Assembly (NCBI RefSeq): GCF_050176255.1
Contig: NZ_JBFXIE010000001.1
Length of the DNA stretch: 64,000 bases
Strand: one strand, 5' to 3'
DNA from: JBFXIE01 sp050176255
GTDB lineage: Bacteria; Pseudomonadota; Gammaproteobacteria; Burkholderiales; Burkholderiaceae_C
Shown: positions 27,708 to 36,242 of the stretch, one piece after another
Layout of the letters: each line of letters starts with the position of its first letter
How positions within the stretch are numbered: position 1 is the first letter of the stretch
Notes under the pieces: model-generated
Database searches by the model: none
The model's input: only the letters and a program-made list of their open reading frames with translations
Told to the model about the DNA's origin: nothing
Translations under genes and position numbers: made by a program

Positions 27708-28235
27708 TCAAGCACTGATAGAGAGGAACACGGGGTGCTGCGACAGGGCTTGCAGGTTCAACTCCTGCCAGCGGGTACCCTGCGCATCCACGTATATGGT
27801 GCTGAAATACGACGGAGCCTCATGATCGGGCGACTCAGAATCCACGAAAGCTTCCACCCCTCGCAGGCCCGACAGCCGATCCACCAGCAGCGCAGCATTG
27901 ACCTCTAGCGCACTATTGAGAGCCAGAAGGCTGGATTCGAGCAATGCCTGCTCCGACCGCGGCTGCGCGATTCCCAGCAGACCGCCCAGATCCACCACGC
28001 CGGTGAGCATTCCGCGCAGGTTTGCCACCCCCAGAAACCAGGGTTGGGTATAGGGAACGGACTGCACGCCGCTCCAGGGGAAAATTTCGCTTGACTGCCC
28101 CAGGGGCAGCAGGAAATGCCGTCCGGCACACTCCACGGCCAACCAGGACGAGACGGATACACCCTCCCCCCGGGCGGCCTGCAGCCTGGCGGCTAATCGT
28201 GTCTGCAACTCTTTGAGGGCTTCGCGGTTGGCCAT
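27708..28235 (-). CDS. pilI: PilI, CheW-like coupling protein
   Basis: 175 residues with a single CheW-like domain: WLAVECAGRHFLLPLGQSSEI, FLGVANLRGMLTGVVDLGGLLG and a C-terminal QELNLQALSQHP. It couples the PilJ receptor to the ChpA kinase. It lies 16 bp downstream of pilH. Confidence 0.92.
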   Translation of the reverse strand: MANREALKELQTRLAARLQAARGEGVSVSSWLAVECAGRHFLLPLGQSSEIFPWSGVQSVPYTQPWFLGVANLRGMLTGVVDLGGLLGIAQPRSEQALLESSLLALNSALEVNAALLVDRLSGLRGVEAFVDSESPDHEAPSYFSTIYVDAQGTRWQELNLQALSQHPVFLSISA

Positions 28236-28251
28236 GAGAACGCAGCCGGTC

Positions 28252-28617
28252 TCAGTTCAGCGAATCGATCTTGGCCTGCAGTTCCGCAGGATCGACCGGC
28301 TTGGTGATATAGCCGCGCGCGCCCTGGCGCATGCCCCAGACGCGATCAGTCTCCTGGTTTTTGCTCGTGCACATGATGATGGGCACATCGGAGTACTGCG
28401 GATCGCGGGAAATGGCGCGCGTCAACTGGAATCCGTTCTGACCCGGCATGACCACGTCCATGAGGATCAGATCGGGTTTTTCTTCAGCCAGACGGCGAAA
28501 AGCTTCATCCGCATTTTCAGCCGTACGAACCTGCATGCCCTTTTTCTGCAACAAGTCCGTCAGGAACATCAACTCGGTTTTCGAGTCGTCCACGACCAGC
28601 ACCTTCTGAATCGCCAT
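28252..28617 (-). CDS. pilH: PilH, single-domain response regulator
   Basis: 121 residues, a stand-alone receiver domain. Acidic pocket VVDDSKTE, phospho-Asp in LILMDVVMPGQNGFQ, the Thr/Ser switch in IIMCTSKNQ and Lys in YITKPVD are all present. In the Pseudomonas Chp system PilH favours pilus retraction or acts as a phosphate sink. Here it lies 11 bp after pilG. Confidence 0.95.
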   Translation of the reverse strand: MAIQKVLVVDDSKTELMFLTDLLQKKGMQVRTAENADEAFRRLAEEKPDLILMDVVMPGQNGFQLTRAISRDPQYSDVPIIMCTSKNQETDRVWGMRQGARGYITKPVDPAELQAKIDSLN

Positions 28618-28628
28618 TACATAACTCC

Positions 28629-29021
28629 TTATTGGGCATTTCCAAATTGCTGCACCGCTTGCAGCAATTGATCTTTGGTAAATGGTTTGGTGAGATATTC
28701 TTGACAGCCGACCATTCGGCCGCGCGCCTTATCAAAAACCCCGTCTTTCGACGAAAGCATTACCACCGGCGTATCCGCAAAACGCGGGTTGCGTTTGATG
28801 ATGGCGCAGGTTTGATAACCATCGAGTTTAGGCATCAGGATGTCGCAGAAAATCAGTTGTGGCTGGTAATCATTGACTTTAGCCAAGGCATCGAACCCGT
28901 CGTCTGCCAATAAAACCTCATGGCCGCCCTGTTTGAGAAAAATCTCGGCGCTGCGCCGAATTGTGTTGCTGTCATCCACCACAAGCACCCTGAAGGTGGG
29001 ACTGGTTATCGTAGTAGCCAA
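28629..29021 (-). CDS. pilG: PilG, single-domain response regulator
   Basis: 130 residues from a TTG start at 29021, chosen because AGGAG lies 10 nt upstream. The alternative TTG at 29063 has no ribosome site and adds residues unlike the family. Receiver residues are VVDDSNTIR, phospho-Asp in LIFCDILMPKLDGYQT, VVMLSSKDG and YLTKPFTK. PilG promotes pilus extension in related systems. It heads the pil genes, 52 bp after rubredoxin. Confidence 0.93.
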   Translation of the reverse strand: MATTITSPTFRVLVVDDSNTIRRSAEIFLKQGGHEVLLADDGFDALAKVNDYQPQLIFCDILMPKLDGYQTCAIIKRNPRFADTPVVMLSSKDGVFDKARGRMVGCQEYLTKPFTKDQLLQAVQQFGNAQ

Positions 29022-29073
29022 TTTCTCACTGCTCCTGTGGGAACGAAAAAACAAAACGGGCAACTATAGCGCC

Positions 29074-29247
29074 TCAAATCGCGACCATCTCGAAGTCATC
29101 CTTGCGCGCACCGCATTCAGGGCAAGTCCAATTCATGGGGACATCTTCCCATCGGGTGTTAGGCACTATGCCGTGCTCGGGCGAACCCATAGCCTCGTCA
29201 TATATCCAACCGCAAATCAGGCACATCCAAGTTTTTGGGGCGATCAC
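29074..29247 (-). CDS. rubA: Rubredoxin
   Basis: 57 residues from GTG 29247; an in-frame TAA two codons upstream rules out a longer form. Two iron-binding knuckles, CLICGWIYDE and CPECGARKDDFE, and the spacer with NTRWEDVPMNWTC match class I rubredoxins almost completely. It carries one electron in the cytoplasm. The position just before pilG is common in Betaproteobacteria, but its link to the pili is unknown. Confidence 0.97.
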   Translation of the reverse strand: MIAPKTWMCLICGWIYDEAMGSPEHGIVPNTRWEDVPMNWTCPECGARKDDFEMVAI

Positions 29248-29343
29248 AGCTTAAGGGGCCTTCACATAGAATGCAACGATTGTATCTAGCCAACACTGCG
29301 GCTTGCAGCTTCTGTGCCACCACAGTTACGCTGGCACTTCCAC

Positions 29344-30285
29344 ATGGGATCGAATATCTCCTCACCACAGCACCCCCCAAGCATGGCAGCCGATGATGAC
29401 GATTGCGCGATGCCCGCCATCTGCGTGATGGTTTTCAATGCCAACGACCCCTGCGGCGCCGGCGGTCTCGCGGCCGACGTTGCGGCCGTTGCCTCTGTCG
29501 GTGGCCACCCTGTGCCGGTGGTGACAGGCACCTATGCCCGCGACAGCGCCGAGATCGTCGATCACTACGCTTTCGACGACGATGTGGTTGCCGAACAAGC
29601 CCGCAGCGTGCTCGAAGACATGACCGTGCAGGCCATCAAGGTCGGTTTCGTGGGCACGCCAGAGAACCTGAGCACCATCGCCGAAATCGCGACCGACTAT
29701 GCCGACGTGCCCGTAATCGCCTTCATGCCCGACCTGTCTTGGTGGCGCGACGACCTCATTGATCAATACCACGACGCCTTCCGCGAGCTGCTGCTGCCGC
29801 AGGCCTCGGTGTTGGTCGGGAACCACAGCACCTTATGGCGCTGGCTGTTGCCCGACTGGAGCAGCGAGCGCCCGCCCTCGGCCCGCGACCTGGCCATGGC
29901 GGCATCCGAGATGGGCGTGCCCTATCTGTTGGTGACGGGCATTGCGGCGGCCGACCAGCATATCGACAACATGCTGGTGTCGGCGCAGTCGGTACTTGGC
30001 AGCGGCCGCTTCGAGCGCTTCAATGCCACCTTCATCGGCGCGGGAGACACCCTGTCAGCCACCCTGGCCGCGCTGGTGGCCAGCGGCAGCGACCTGGGCG
30101 AGGCCACCAGCGAGGCTCTCACCTACCTGGACGGCTGCCTGGAGCACGGTTTTCGCCCAGGAATGGGCCATGTGCTGCCCGACCGCATGTTCTGGGCCCA
30201 GCCCGACGATGACGACGACAACGACGAAGACCCCGGCCCTGACTTCCCGGGCTTTGATCTGCCACCCCATGACACACAGCACTGA
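29344..30285 (+). CDS. thiD: ThiD-like hydroxymethylpyrimidine/phosphomethylpyrimidine kinase
   Basis: 313 residues from ATG 29344 (a GTG 10 codons upstream is possible). A ribokinase-like fold is shown by NANDPCGAGGLAADV near the N-terminus, MPDLSWW, a VTG strand and the anion-hole motif FIGAGDTLSATLA. ThiD phosphorylates HMP twice for thiamine synthesis. The N-terminal loop is divergent from E. coli ThiD, and the C-terminus ends in an acidic tail (DDDDDNDEDPGPDFPGFD). The last 17 bp overlap hemL, implying co-translation. Confidence 0.82.
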   Translation: MGSNISSPQHPPSMAADDDDCAMPAICVMVFNANDPCGAGGLAADVAAVASVGGHPVPVVTGTYARDSAEIVDHYAFDDDVVAEQARSVLEDMTVQAIKVGFVGTPENLSTIAEIATDYADVPVIAFMPDLSWWRDDLIDQYHDAFRELLLPQASVLVGNHSTLWRWLLPDWSSERPPSARDLAMAASEMGVPYLLVTGIAAADQHIDNMLVSAQSVLGSGRFERFNATFIGAGDTLSATLAALVASGSDLGEATSEALTYLDGCLEHGFRPGMGHVLPDRMFWAQPDDDDDNDEDPGPDFPGFDLPPHDTQH

Positions 30286-31573
30286 CCTCAACCAATCCTT
30301 GTTCGAACGCGCCAAGGCCGTCATTCCCGGCGGCGTCAACTCGCCCGTGCGCGCCTTTCGCGCCGTGGGCGGCACGCCTCGCTTTATTACCCGCGCCCAG
30401 GGCGCCTATATGTGGGATGCCAACGGCCAGCGCTTCATTGACTACATCGGCTCCTGGGGCCCGATGATCCTGGGCCACGGCCACCCGGCCGTGCTGGAGG
30501 CGGTACAAAAAGCCGCCCTGGACGGCTTCAGCTTTGGCGCCCCCACCGAGCGCGAGGTGGAACTGGCCGAGGAGATCCTGCGCCACGTTCCCTCGATGGA
30601 GATGGTGCGCCTGGTCAGCTCGGGCACCGAGGCCGGCATGAGCGCCATCCGCCTGGCGCGCGGCGCCACCCGGCGCAACAAGATCATCAAGTTCAACGGC
30701 TGCTACCACGGCCATGCCGACTCGCTGCTGGTCAAGGCCGGCTCGGGCCTGGCGACCTTCGGCCACGCCACCAGCGCGGGCGTGCCACAAGAGGTGGTGC
30801 AGCACACCCTGGTGCTCGAATACAACGACGTGGCCCAGCTGGAAGAGGCCTTCACGCTGCACGGCCCCGACGTGGCCTGCGTGATCATGGAGCCCATCGC
30901 CGGCAACATGAACTTCGTGCGCGCCAGCGTGCCTTTCATGCAGCGCGCGCGCGAACTGTGCACCCAGCACGGCGCGCTGCTGGTCATCGACGAGGTCATG
31001 ACCGGCTTTCGCGTGGCGCTGGGCGGCGCGCAAAGCCTGTACGCGCAGGCCATCCCCGGCTTCAAGCCGGACATCACCGTGCTGGGCAAGGTGATTGGCG
31101 GCGGCATGCCGCTGGCGGCGTTTGGCGGCTCGCGCGCCGTGATGGAACAGTTGGCGCCGCTGGGCCCGGTGTACCAGGCGGGCACGCTGTCGGGCAACCC
31201 GGTGGCCACGGCCTGCGGCCTGGCTACGCTGCGCGAGGTAGCCAAGCCGGGCTTTTACGACACGCTGGCCGGGCGCACGCGCTCGCTGGTCAACGCACTG
31301 GCCGGTGCTGCCAATGCCGCAGGGGTGCCTTTCAGCGGCGACTGCGAGGGCGGCATGTTCGGCTTTTTCCTGCTGCCGCACCTGCCACAAAACTACCCTG
31401 CGGTGCTCAACACCGACGGCATGCGCTTCAACCGGCTGTTCCACGGCCTGCTGGACGGCGGCGTGTACATCGCGCCGGCGCTGTACGAGGCCGGTTTTGT
31501 CAGCGCGGCCCACACCGCGCAGGACATTTCGGACACCGAAGCCGTAGCGCGCGAAGTGTTCAAAAAGCTGTAA
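30269..31573 (+). CDS. hemL: Glutamate-1-semialdehyde 2,1-aminomutase
   Basis: 434 residues, the family length, from ATG 30269, which overlaps the end of thiD. N-terminal AKAVIPGGVNSPVRAF, PLP-binding VSSGTEAGMSAIRLAR, cofactor Asp in LLVIDEVMTGFR and the catalytic Lys in VLGKVIGGGMPL are all present. It makes 5-aminolevulinate for haem in the C5 pathway. Confidence 0.97.
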   Translation: MTHSTDLNQSLFERAKAVIPGGVNSPVRAFRAVGGTPRFITRAQGAYMWDANGQRFIDYIGSWGPMILGHGHPAVLEAVQKAALDGFSFGAPTEREVELAEEILRHVPSMEMVRLVSSGTEAGMSAIRLARGATRRNKIIKFNGCYHGHADSLLVKAGSGLATFGHATSAGVPQEVVQHTLVLEYNDVAQLEEAFTLHGPDVACVIMEPIAGNMNFVRASVPFMQRARELCTQHGALLVIDEVMTGFRVALGGAQSLYAQAIPGFKPDITVLGKVIGGGMPLAAFGGSRAVMEQLAPLGPVYQAGTLSGNPVATACGLATLREVAKPGFYDTLAGRTRSLVNALAGAANAAGVPFSGDCEGGMFGFFLLPHLPQNYPAVLNTDGMRFNRLFHGLLDGGVYIAPALYEAGFVSAAHTAQDISDTEAVAREVFKKL

Positions 31574-31819
31574 GGCGTGTTTGCGATCCAAACGCCCCAG
31601 CGGCCCGCGCCCGTCTGACAAGCACGGGCGCCCGCAAACACCCACACCATCGCCGCCCATCCGCGGCAGTCGGCACAACCGCACACCTGACTGCAAGGGG
31701 CCGGTCTGCTGGAAAAGCAGTTGCAGCCGAGAGGCGCTTGCGCCGCAGCGAGTTCATCACTTCGTCACGCAATGGTGCGAGCCTTGGCGCCTCATTTTTC
31801 CTGATCCAAGACCCACCCC

Positions 31820-33577
31820 ATGCAGCGCCAAGACGACACCAAGCCCCTCACCAACCTTCTGCAGCCAGCTGGCGCCGAGCTGACTGACTCCAGCCGCCGT
31901 CGTTTCGTGCGCCAGCTCACGCTGGGCGCTGCCGCGCTGGGTACGCTGCCGCTGGCGGCCTGCGGTGGCAACGACGATGACGCACCCGCCGTCAAGTTCC
32001 TGCATGGCGTGGCCAGTGGCGACCCGCTGGCCGACCGCGTGATCCTGTGGACCCGCGTGACCCCCCCGGCCGACTTCACCGGCGATATCCCCGTGCAGTG
32101 GGAAATGGCCAGCGACGCGGCCTTCGCCAGCATCGTGGCACGCGGCGAAACGCGCACCAGCGCCGCGCGCGACTTCACCGTCAAGGTGGACGTCACCGGC
32201 CTGAAAGCCGCCACGGCCTACCACTACCGCTTCAAGGCGTTCGAGGCCACCTCGCCCGCCGCGCGCACCCGCACCCTGCCCACGGGCAGCGTGGCACAGG
32301 TCAAGATGGCCGTGTTCTCCTGCGCCAACTACCCTGCCGGTTATTTCAATGCCTATGCCCACGCGGCACTGCGAAGCGACCTGGATGTCACCGTGCACCT
32401 GGGCGACTACATCTATGAATACGCCCGCGGCGGCTACGCCTCGGCCAATGCCGAGCAGCTGGGCCGCCTGGTGCAGCCCGCTGGCGAAATCATTTCGCTG
32501 GCCGACTACCGCACCCGCCACGCGCAGTACCGCACCGACCCCGACCTGCAGGCACTGCACGCCGCGGCGCCCATGATTGCCGTCTGGGACGACCACGAGA
32601 TCACCAACGACACCTGGCAAAACGGCGCCGAAAACCACCAAAGCGCCACCGAAGGCAGCTTTGCGGCGCGCAAGGCCGCCGCGATGCAGGCCTATCACGA
32701 GTGGCTGCCCACGCGCAACACGCAGCCCGATGTGATCTACCGCAGCTTCAATTTCGGCAGCCTGCTGTCGCTGCACATGCTGGACACCCGCGTAGTGGGC
32801 CGCGACGAGCCGCTGGACTACGCCAAGTACATCACTGCCAGCGGCAGCATCGATGCGGCTGGCTTCACCGCCGCCGTGGGCAGCCCCACGCGCCAGCTGC
32901 TGGGCAGCACGCAGACACAGTGGCTGCAACAGCAAATGGCCGGCTCCAGCGCCACCTGGCAGGTGCTGGGCCAGCAAGTGCTGATGGGGCGCATGAACGT
33001 GCCCGCGCCGCTGCTGCTCAACTTCAACGACCCCAGGGCCGGCGTGTCGCTGGCGCAGTACTCTGCCATCGCGGCCAAGGCGCAAACCGCGCCCGCCACG
33101 CTCACCGCGCAGGAGCAGGCCATCCTGGCGCAGCCCGCCATCCCCTACAACCTGGACGCCTGGGACGGCTACCAGGCCGCCCGCGAAACCGTGCTGGGCA
33201 TGGCCCGCGCCATGAACAAGAACCTGGTGGTGCTGTCAGGCGACACGCACAATGCCTGGGCCAATGAACTGTCCGACATGAACGGCAACGCCGTGGGCGT
33301 GGAGTTCGCCACGCAATCCGTCAGCTCGCCTGGCTTTGAACAGTACCTGCCCAACGAAAACCCCGCCACGCTGGCAGGCGCCTTCCAGCAGTTGGTCAAG
33401 CCCCTCAAGTACTGCGACACCTCGCGCCGCGGCTACATGCTGGTGACCGCCACCGCCACCGAGTGCCGTGCGCAGTGGGTGTACGTGAGCACGATCGCCA
33501 GCCGCCAGTACACGGCTACCGAAGAGACCACCATGACCGTGAAAGCCGGCGCGCCCGGCAAGCTGCAGAAGGCTTGA
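31820..33577 (+). CDS. phoD: PhoD-like alkaline phosphatase / phosphodiesterase, Tat-exported
   Basis: 585 residues from ATG 31820. The twin-arginine signal SRRRFVRQLTLGAAALGTLP is followed by a lipobox-like LAACGG. The PhoD N-terminal beta domain (HGVASGDPLADRVILWTRV) and the metallophosphatase core with FSCANY, HLGDYIYEY, VWDDHEITND and LSGDTHNAW give the metal ligands. It would hydrolyse phosphate esters in the periplasm. The gap 31574-31819 after hemL contains no gene, and no clear Pho box is seen there. Confidence 0.93.
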   Translation: MQRQDDTKPLTNLLQPAGAELTDSSRRRFVRQLTLGAAALGTLPLAACGGNDDDAPAVKFLHGVASGDPLADRVILWTRVTPPADFTGDIPVQWEMASDAAFASIVARGETRTSAARDFTVKVDVTGLKAATAYHYRFKAFEATSPAARTRTLPTGSVAQVKMAVFSCANYPAGYFNAYAHAALRSDLDVTVHLGDYIYEYARGGYASANAEQLGRLVQPAGEIISLADYRTRHAQYRTDPDLQALHAAAPMIAVWDDHEITNDTWQNGAENHQSATEGSFAARKAAAMQAYHEWLPTRNTQPDVIYRSFNFGSLLSLHMLDTRVVGRDEPLDYAKYITASGSIDAAGFTAAVGSPTRQLLGSTQTQWLQQQMAGSSATWQVLGQQVLMGRMNVPAPLLLNFNDPRAGVSLAQYSAIAAKAQTAPATLTAQEQAILAQPAIPYNLDAWDGYQAARETVLGMARAMNKNLVVLSGDTHNAWANELSDMNGNAVGVEFATQSVSSPGFEQYLPNENPATLAGAFQQLVKPLKYCDTSRRGYMLVTATATECRAQWVYVSTIASRQYTATEETTMTVKAGAPGKLQKA

Positions 33578-33622
33578 CCGGCAATAAAACGATTGCGCCG
33601 CCTGCCGGCGCATGTGCTTGGA

Positions 33623-33659
33623 ACCGCCATTCCCGCCTCAGCAGGAATGGCGGTTTTTT
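33623..33659 (+). terminator. Rho-independent terminator after phoD
   Basis: ACCGCCATTCC (33623-33633) pairs with GGAATGGCGGT (33644-33654), followed by TTTTTT. It lies 46 bp after the stop codon. Confidence 0.92.
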
Positions 33660-33769
33660 GCCTGATGGGCCACATGCTTCAAAGCAGGTCACAAGAGCAC
33701 CTGCGTGGCCGCCACGCATTGCCGACAAACCGTGCAAGTGCCTTGCTTGCGCACGAGCCCGTCATTCCA

Positions 33770-33869
33770 GCGCAGGCGAGAGTCCAAGGTCTGCCGTACA
33801 CGAATGACCATGTTTTTTTGCGCGGGCCCTTATTCAGCAACCGCAGAAAGCTACAACTAACGTAGCAAA
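33770..33869. repeat. Degenerate intergenic repeats between phoD and the cytochrome gene
   Basis: The gap 33578-33869 has no gene. Besides the terminator it holds GTCATTCCAGCGCAGGCGAG with GTCCAAGGTCTGCCGTACAC, resembling the common GTCATTCCCGCG-type repeat. A worn copy of the AGCGCT-type repeat (GGGCCCTTATTCAGCAACCG, AAAGCTACAACTAACGTAGC) ends at the cytochrome stop. Confidence 0.5.
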
Positions 33870-34313
33870 TCAATCCACTGGCGGCATTGCCAGCAGCCAC
33901 TGCGCCATCTGCACCGCCTGCTCCTGGGTGATTTGCGGGTGGCGCGGCATCAGTGTGCGCCCCCATACGCCCACGCTGCCTTCGCGGATCTTGCGCGCCA
34001 GGTACTCGGGCGCGTCGGCACGGCCGGCGTAGCGTGCCGCGATCTGGCGAAAGCCCGGGCCTACGTAGTGGCGGTCCATGCCGTGGCAGCGCATGCAGTC
34101 GGCGCCCTGCACCAGCGCGCGGCCTGCCGCCAGTTCGGGGCGGGCCTGCTGCACGGCATCCAGCGCCTGCGCGCCAGTGGCGGGCCGCAGGATGCGCCAG
34201 CCCACGTTGAACACTCCCAGCACCACCAGCACCATGAACACCGCCAGCGCCCAGCCCACCCAGCGGGGCCGGGGCGGCGGCGCGTCGTCGTCGCTCTGCG
34301 GGTCGCGGCTCAT
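33870..34313 (-). CDS. Membrane-anchored small c-type cytochrome
   Basis: 147 residues. An N-terminal membrane anchor (WALAVFMVLVVLGVFNVGW) is followed by a periplasmic class I cytochrome c domain with the haem motif CMRCHG and an axial Met in RTLMPRHPQI. It resembles cytochrome c551/c552-type monohaem proteins. It starts 25 bp after the purH stop on the same strand, so it may be read from the purH transcript. Its electron partner cannot be told. Confidence 0.88.
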   Translation of the reverse strand: MSRDPQSDDDAPPPRPRWVGWALAVFMVLVVLGVFNVGWRILRPATGAQALDAVQQARPELAAGRALVQGADCMRCHGMDRHYVGPGFRQIAARYAGRADAPEYLARKIREGSVGVWGRTLMPRHPQITQEQAVQMAQWLLAMPPVD

Positions 34314-34338
34314 GGGGCGGTAGCGTAATGCGCGCGCA

Positions 34339-35925
34339 TCAATGGCGGAAGTGGCGCACGCCGGTGAACACCATGGCCACGCCGCGCTCGTTGGCGGCGT
34401 CGATCACCTCCTGGTCGCGCATGCTGCCGCCGGGCTGGGCCACGCAGGTGGCGCCTGCGTCCACCACCACGTCCAGGCCGTCGCGGAAGGGGAAGAATGC
34501 ATCGCTGGCCACCACCGTGCCCTGCAGGCTCAGTTTGGCAGCCTCGGCCTTGATGCTGGCGATGCGCGCCGAGTCCAGGCGGCTCATCTGGCCGGCGCCC
34601 ACGCCCATCGTCATGCCGTTCTTGCAGAACACGATGGCGTTGCTCTTGACGTACTTGGCCACCTTCCAGGCAAACAGCAGGTCTTGCAGTTCCTCGGGCG
34701 AGGGCTGCTTGATGGTGACCACCTTCAGGTCGGCCAGTTGCAGCTCATGGTTGTCGCAGGTCTGCAGCAGCAGGCCGGCGCCCACGCGCTTGGTCTCAAT
34801 CGCATTGCGCACGGCGCCGTAGTTGTCGGGCAGCGCGATCTGCATCAGGCGCACGTTGACCTTGGACTTGAAGACTTCCAGCGCCTCGGCCGTGAAGCCC
34901 GGCGCCATCAGCACCTCGACAAACTGCTTGCTGACCTGCTGGGCAGCCGCGCCATCGACCACGCGGTTGAAGGCGATGATGCCGCCGAAAGCGCTGGTCG
35001 GGTCGGTCTGGAAGGCCTTGCTATAGGCCTCCAGCGGGTGGGCGCCCACGGCCACGCCGCAGGGGTTGGCGTGCTTGACGATGACGCAGGCGGGCGCCTC
35101 AAAGCTCTTGACGCATTCCCAGGCGGCGTCCGCATCCGCGATGTTGTTGTAGGACAGCTCTTTGCCCTGCAGCTGCACGCCGGTGGCCAGCGAGCCCGGC
35201 ACTTCGGTCACGTCGCGGTACCAGGCGGCCTGCTGGTGGCTGTTTTCGCCGTAGCGCAGGTCTTGCATCTTGATGGCGAACATGTTGGCCTGGCGCGGGA
35301 AGGCGGACATGGCGGGCACGTAGTCTTCGGCCAGCTTGTCCTCTTCAAACAGCACCGCAGACAGGTAGTTGCTGATGGCGCCGTCGTACTGGGCAATGCG
35401 GTTGAACGCCGTCACCGCCAGGCCAAAGCGCAGCGCGTTCGACAGCTTGCCGTGCTGTTGCAGCTCGTCGAGCACGGCGGGGTATTGCGCGGCATCGGTC
35501 ACTACGGCCACGTCTTTCCAGTTCTTGGCGGCGCTGCGCACCATGGCCGGGCCGCCGATGTCGATGTTCTCGATGGCGTCAGCCAGCGTGCAGCCAGCCT
35601 TGGCCACGGTGGCTTCAAACGGGTACAGGTTGACGACCAGCAGATCGATGGTATCGATGCCGTGCTCGGCCAGTGCAGCCATGTGCGCCGGCACGTCGCG
35701 GCGGGCCAGCAGGCCGCCATGCACCTTGGGGTGCAGGGTTTTGACGCGGCCGTCCAGCATCTCGGGGAACTGGGTCACCTCGGCCACTTCGGTGACGGGC
35801 AGGCCGGCTTCGGCCAGCAGCTTGGCGGTGCCGCCGGTGGACAGCAGCCGAATGCCCAGGGCGTGCAGCGCCTGGGCAAATTCGACGATGCCGGTCTTGT
35901 CGGATACGGAAAGGAGTGCGTTCAT
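34339..35925 (-). CDS. purH: Bifunctional AICAR transformylase / IMP cyclohydrolase
   Basis: 528 residues, the usual length. The N-terminal cyclohydrolase domain has ALLSVSDKTG, STGGTAKLL and GRVKTLHPKVHGG. The C-terminal transformylase has LRYGENSHQQAA, VKHANPCGVA with the catalytic Lys-His, and SDAFFPFRDG. It carries out the last two steps of IMP synthesis. It lies downstream of dusB-fis, separated by repeat copy 6. Confidence 0.97.
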   Translation of the reverse strand: MNALLSVSDKTGIVEFAQALHALGIRLLSTGGTAKLLAEAGLPVTEVAEVTQFPEMLDGRVKTLHPKVHGGLLARRDVPAHMAALAEHGIDTIDLLVVNLYPFEATVAKAGCTLADAIENIDIGGPAMVRSAAKNWKDVAVVTDAAQYPAVLDELQQHGKLSNALRFGLAVTAFNRIAQYDGAISNYLSAVLFEEDKLAEDYVPAMSAFPRQANMFAIKMQDLRYGENSHQQAAWYRDVTEVPGSLATGVQLQGKELSYNNIADADAAWECVKSFEAPACVIVKHANPCGVAVGAHPLEAYSKAFQTDPTSAFGGIIAFNRVVDGAAAQQVSKQFVEVLMAPGFTAEALEVFKSKVNVRLMQIALPDNYGAVRNAIETKRVGAGLLLQTCDNHELQLADLKVVTIKQPSPEELQDLLFAWKVAKYVKSNAIVFCKNGMTMGVGAGQMSRLDSARIASIKAEAAKLSLQGTVVASDAFFPFRDGLDVVVDAGATCVAQPGGSMRDQEVIDAANERGVAMVFTGVRHFRH

Positions 35926-35953
35926 GAAGGCCTCGTGGTGGTTTGGATGAAAT

Positions 35954-36006
35954 CGGCCTTTAGCGCTTGATGGTCAAGCGCAGCCAGCTATCTTTTTTGA
36001 AATCAA
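35954..36006. repeat. Dispersed AGCGCT-type repeat, copy 6
   Basis: CGGCCTTTAGCGCTTGATGG, then TCAAGCGCAGCCAGCTATC and a T-rich tail, filling the gap between fis and purH. Confidence 0.8.
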
Positions 36007-36008
36007 TT

Positions 36009-36242
36009 TCAGAGCAGCTTGTGCTCCAGCAGCTTCTTGCGCAGCGTGTTGCGGTTCAGCCCCAGCCATTGTGCCGCGCGGGACTGGTTGTTGTCGGCGT
36101 GGCTCATCACCACCTCCAGCAGCGGCTTTTCGACCAGGCGCACGACCATGTCGTACACGCCGTCGGGCGTCTCGCCGCCCAGATCGCGAAAGTAGCCCTG
36201 CAGGCTCTCGCGCACGGATTGTTCAATGCTGTTGTGGCTCAT
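36009..36242 (-). CDS. fis: Fis-type nucleoid/DNA-binding protein
   Basis: 77 residues from ATG 36242, overlapping the end of dusB by 20 bp. The C-terminal helix-turn-helix AAQWLGLNRNTLRKKLLEH is the classic Fis motif, preceded by PLLEVVMSHADNNQSR. The dusB-fis pair is the same operon as in E. coli. Fis bends DNA and regulates many growth-linked genes. Confidence 0.95.
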   Translation of the reverse strand: MSHNSIEQSVRESLQGYFRDLGGETPDGVYDMVVRLVEKPLLEVVMSHADNNQSRAAQWLGLNRNTLRKKLLEHKLL

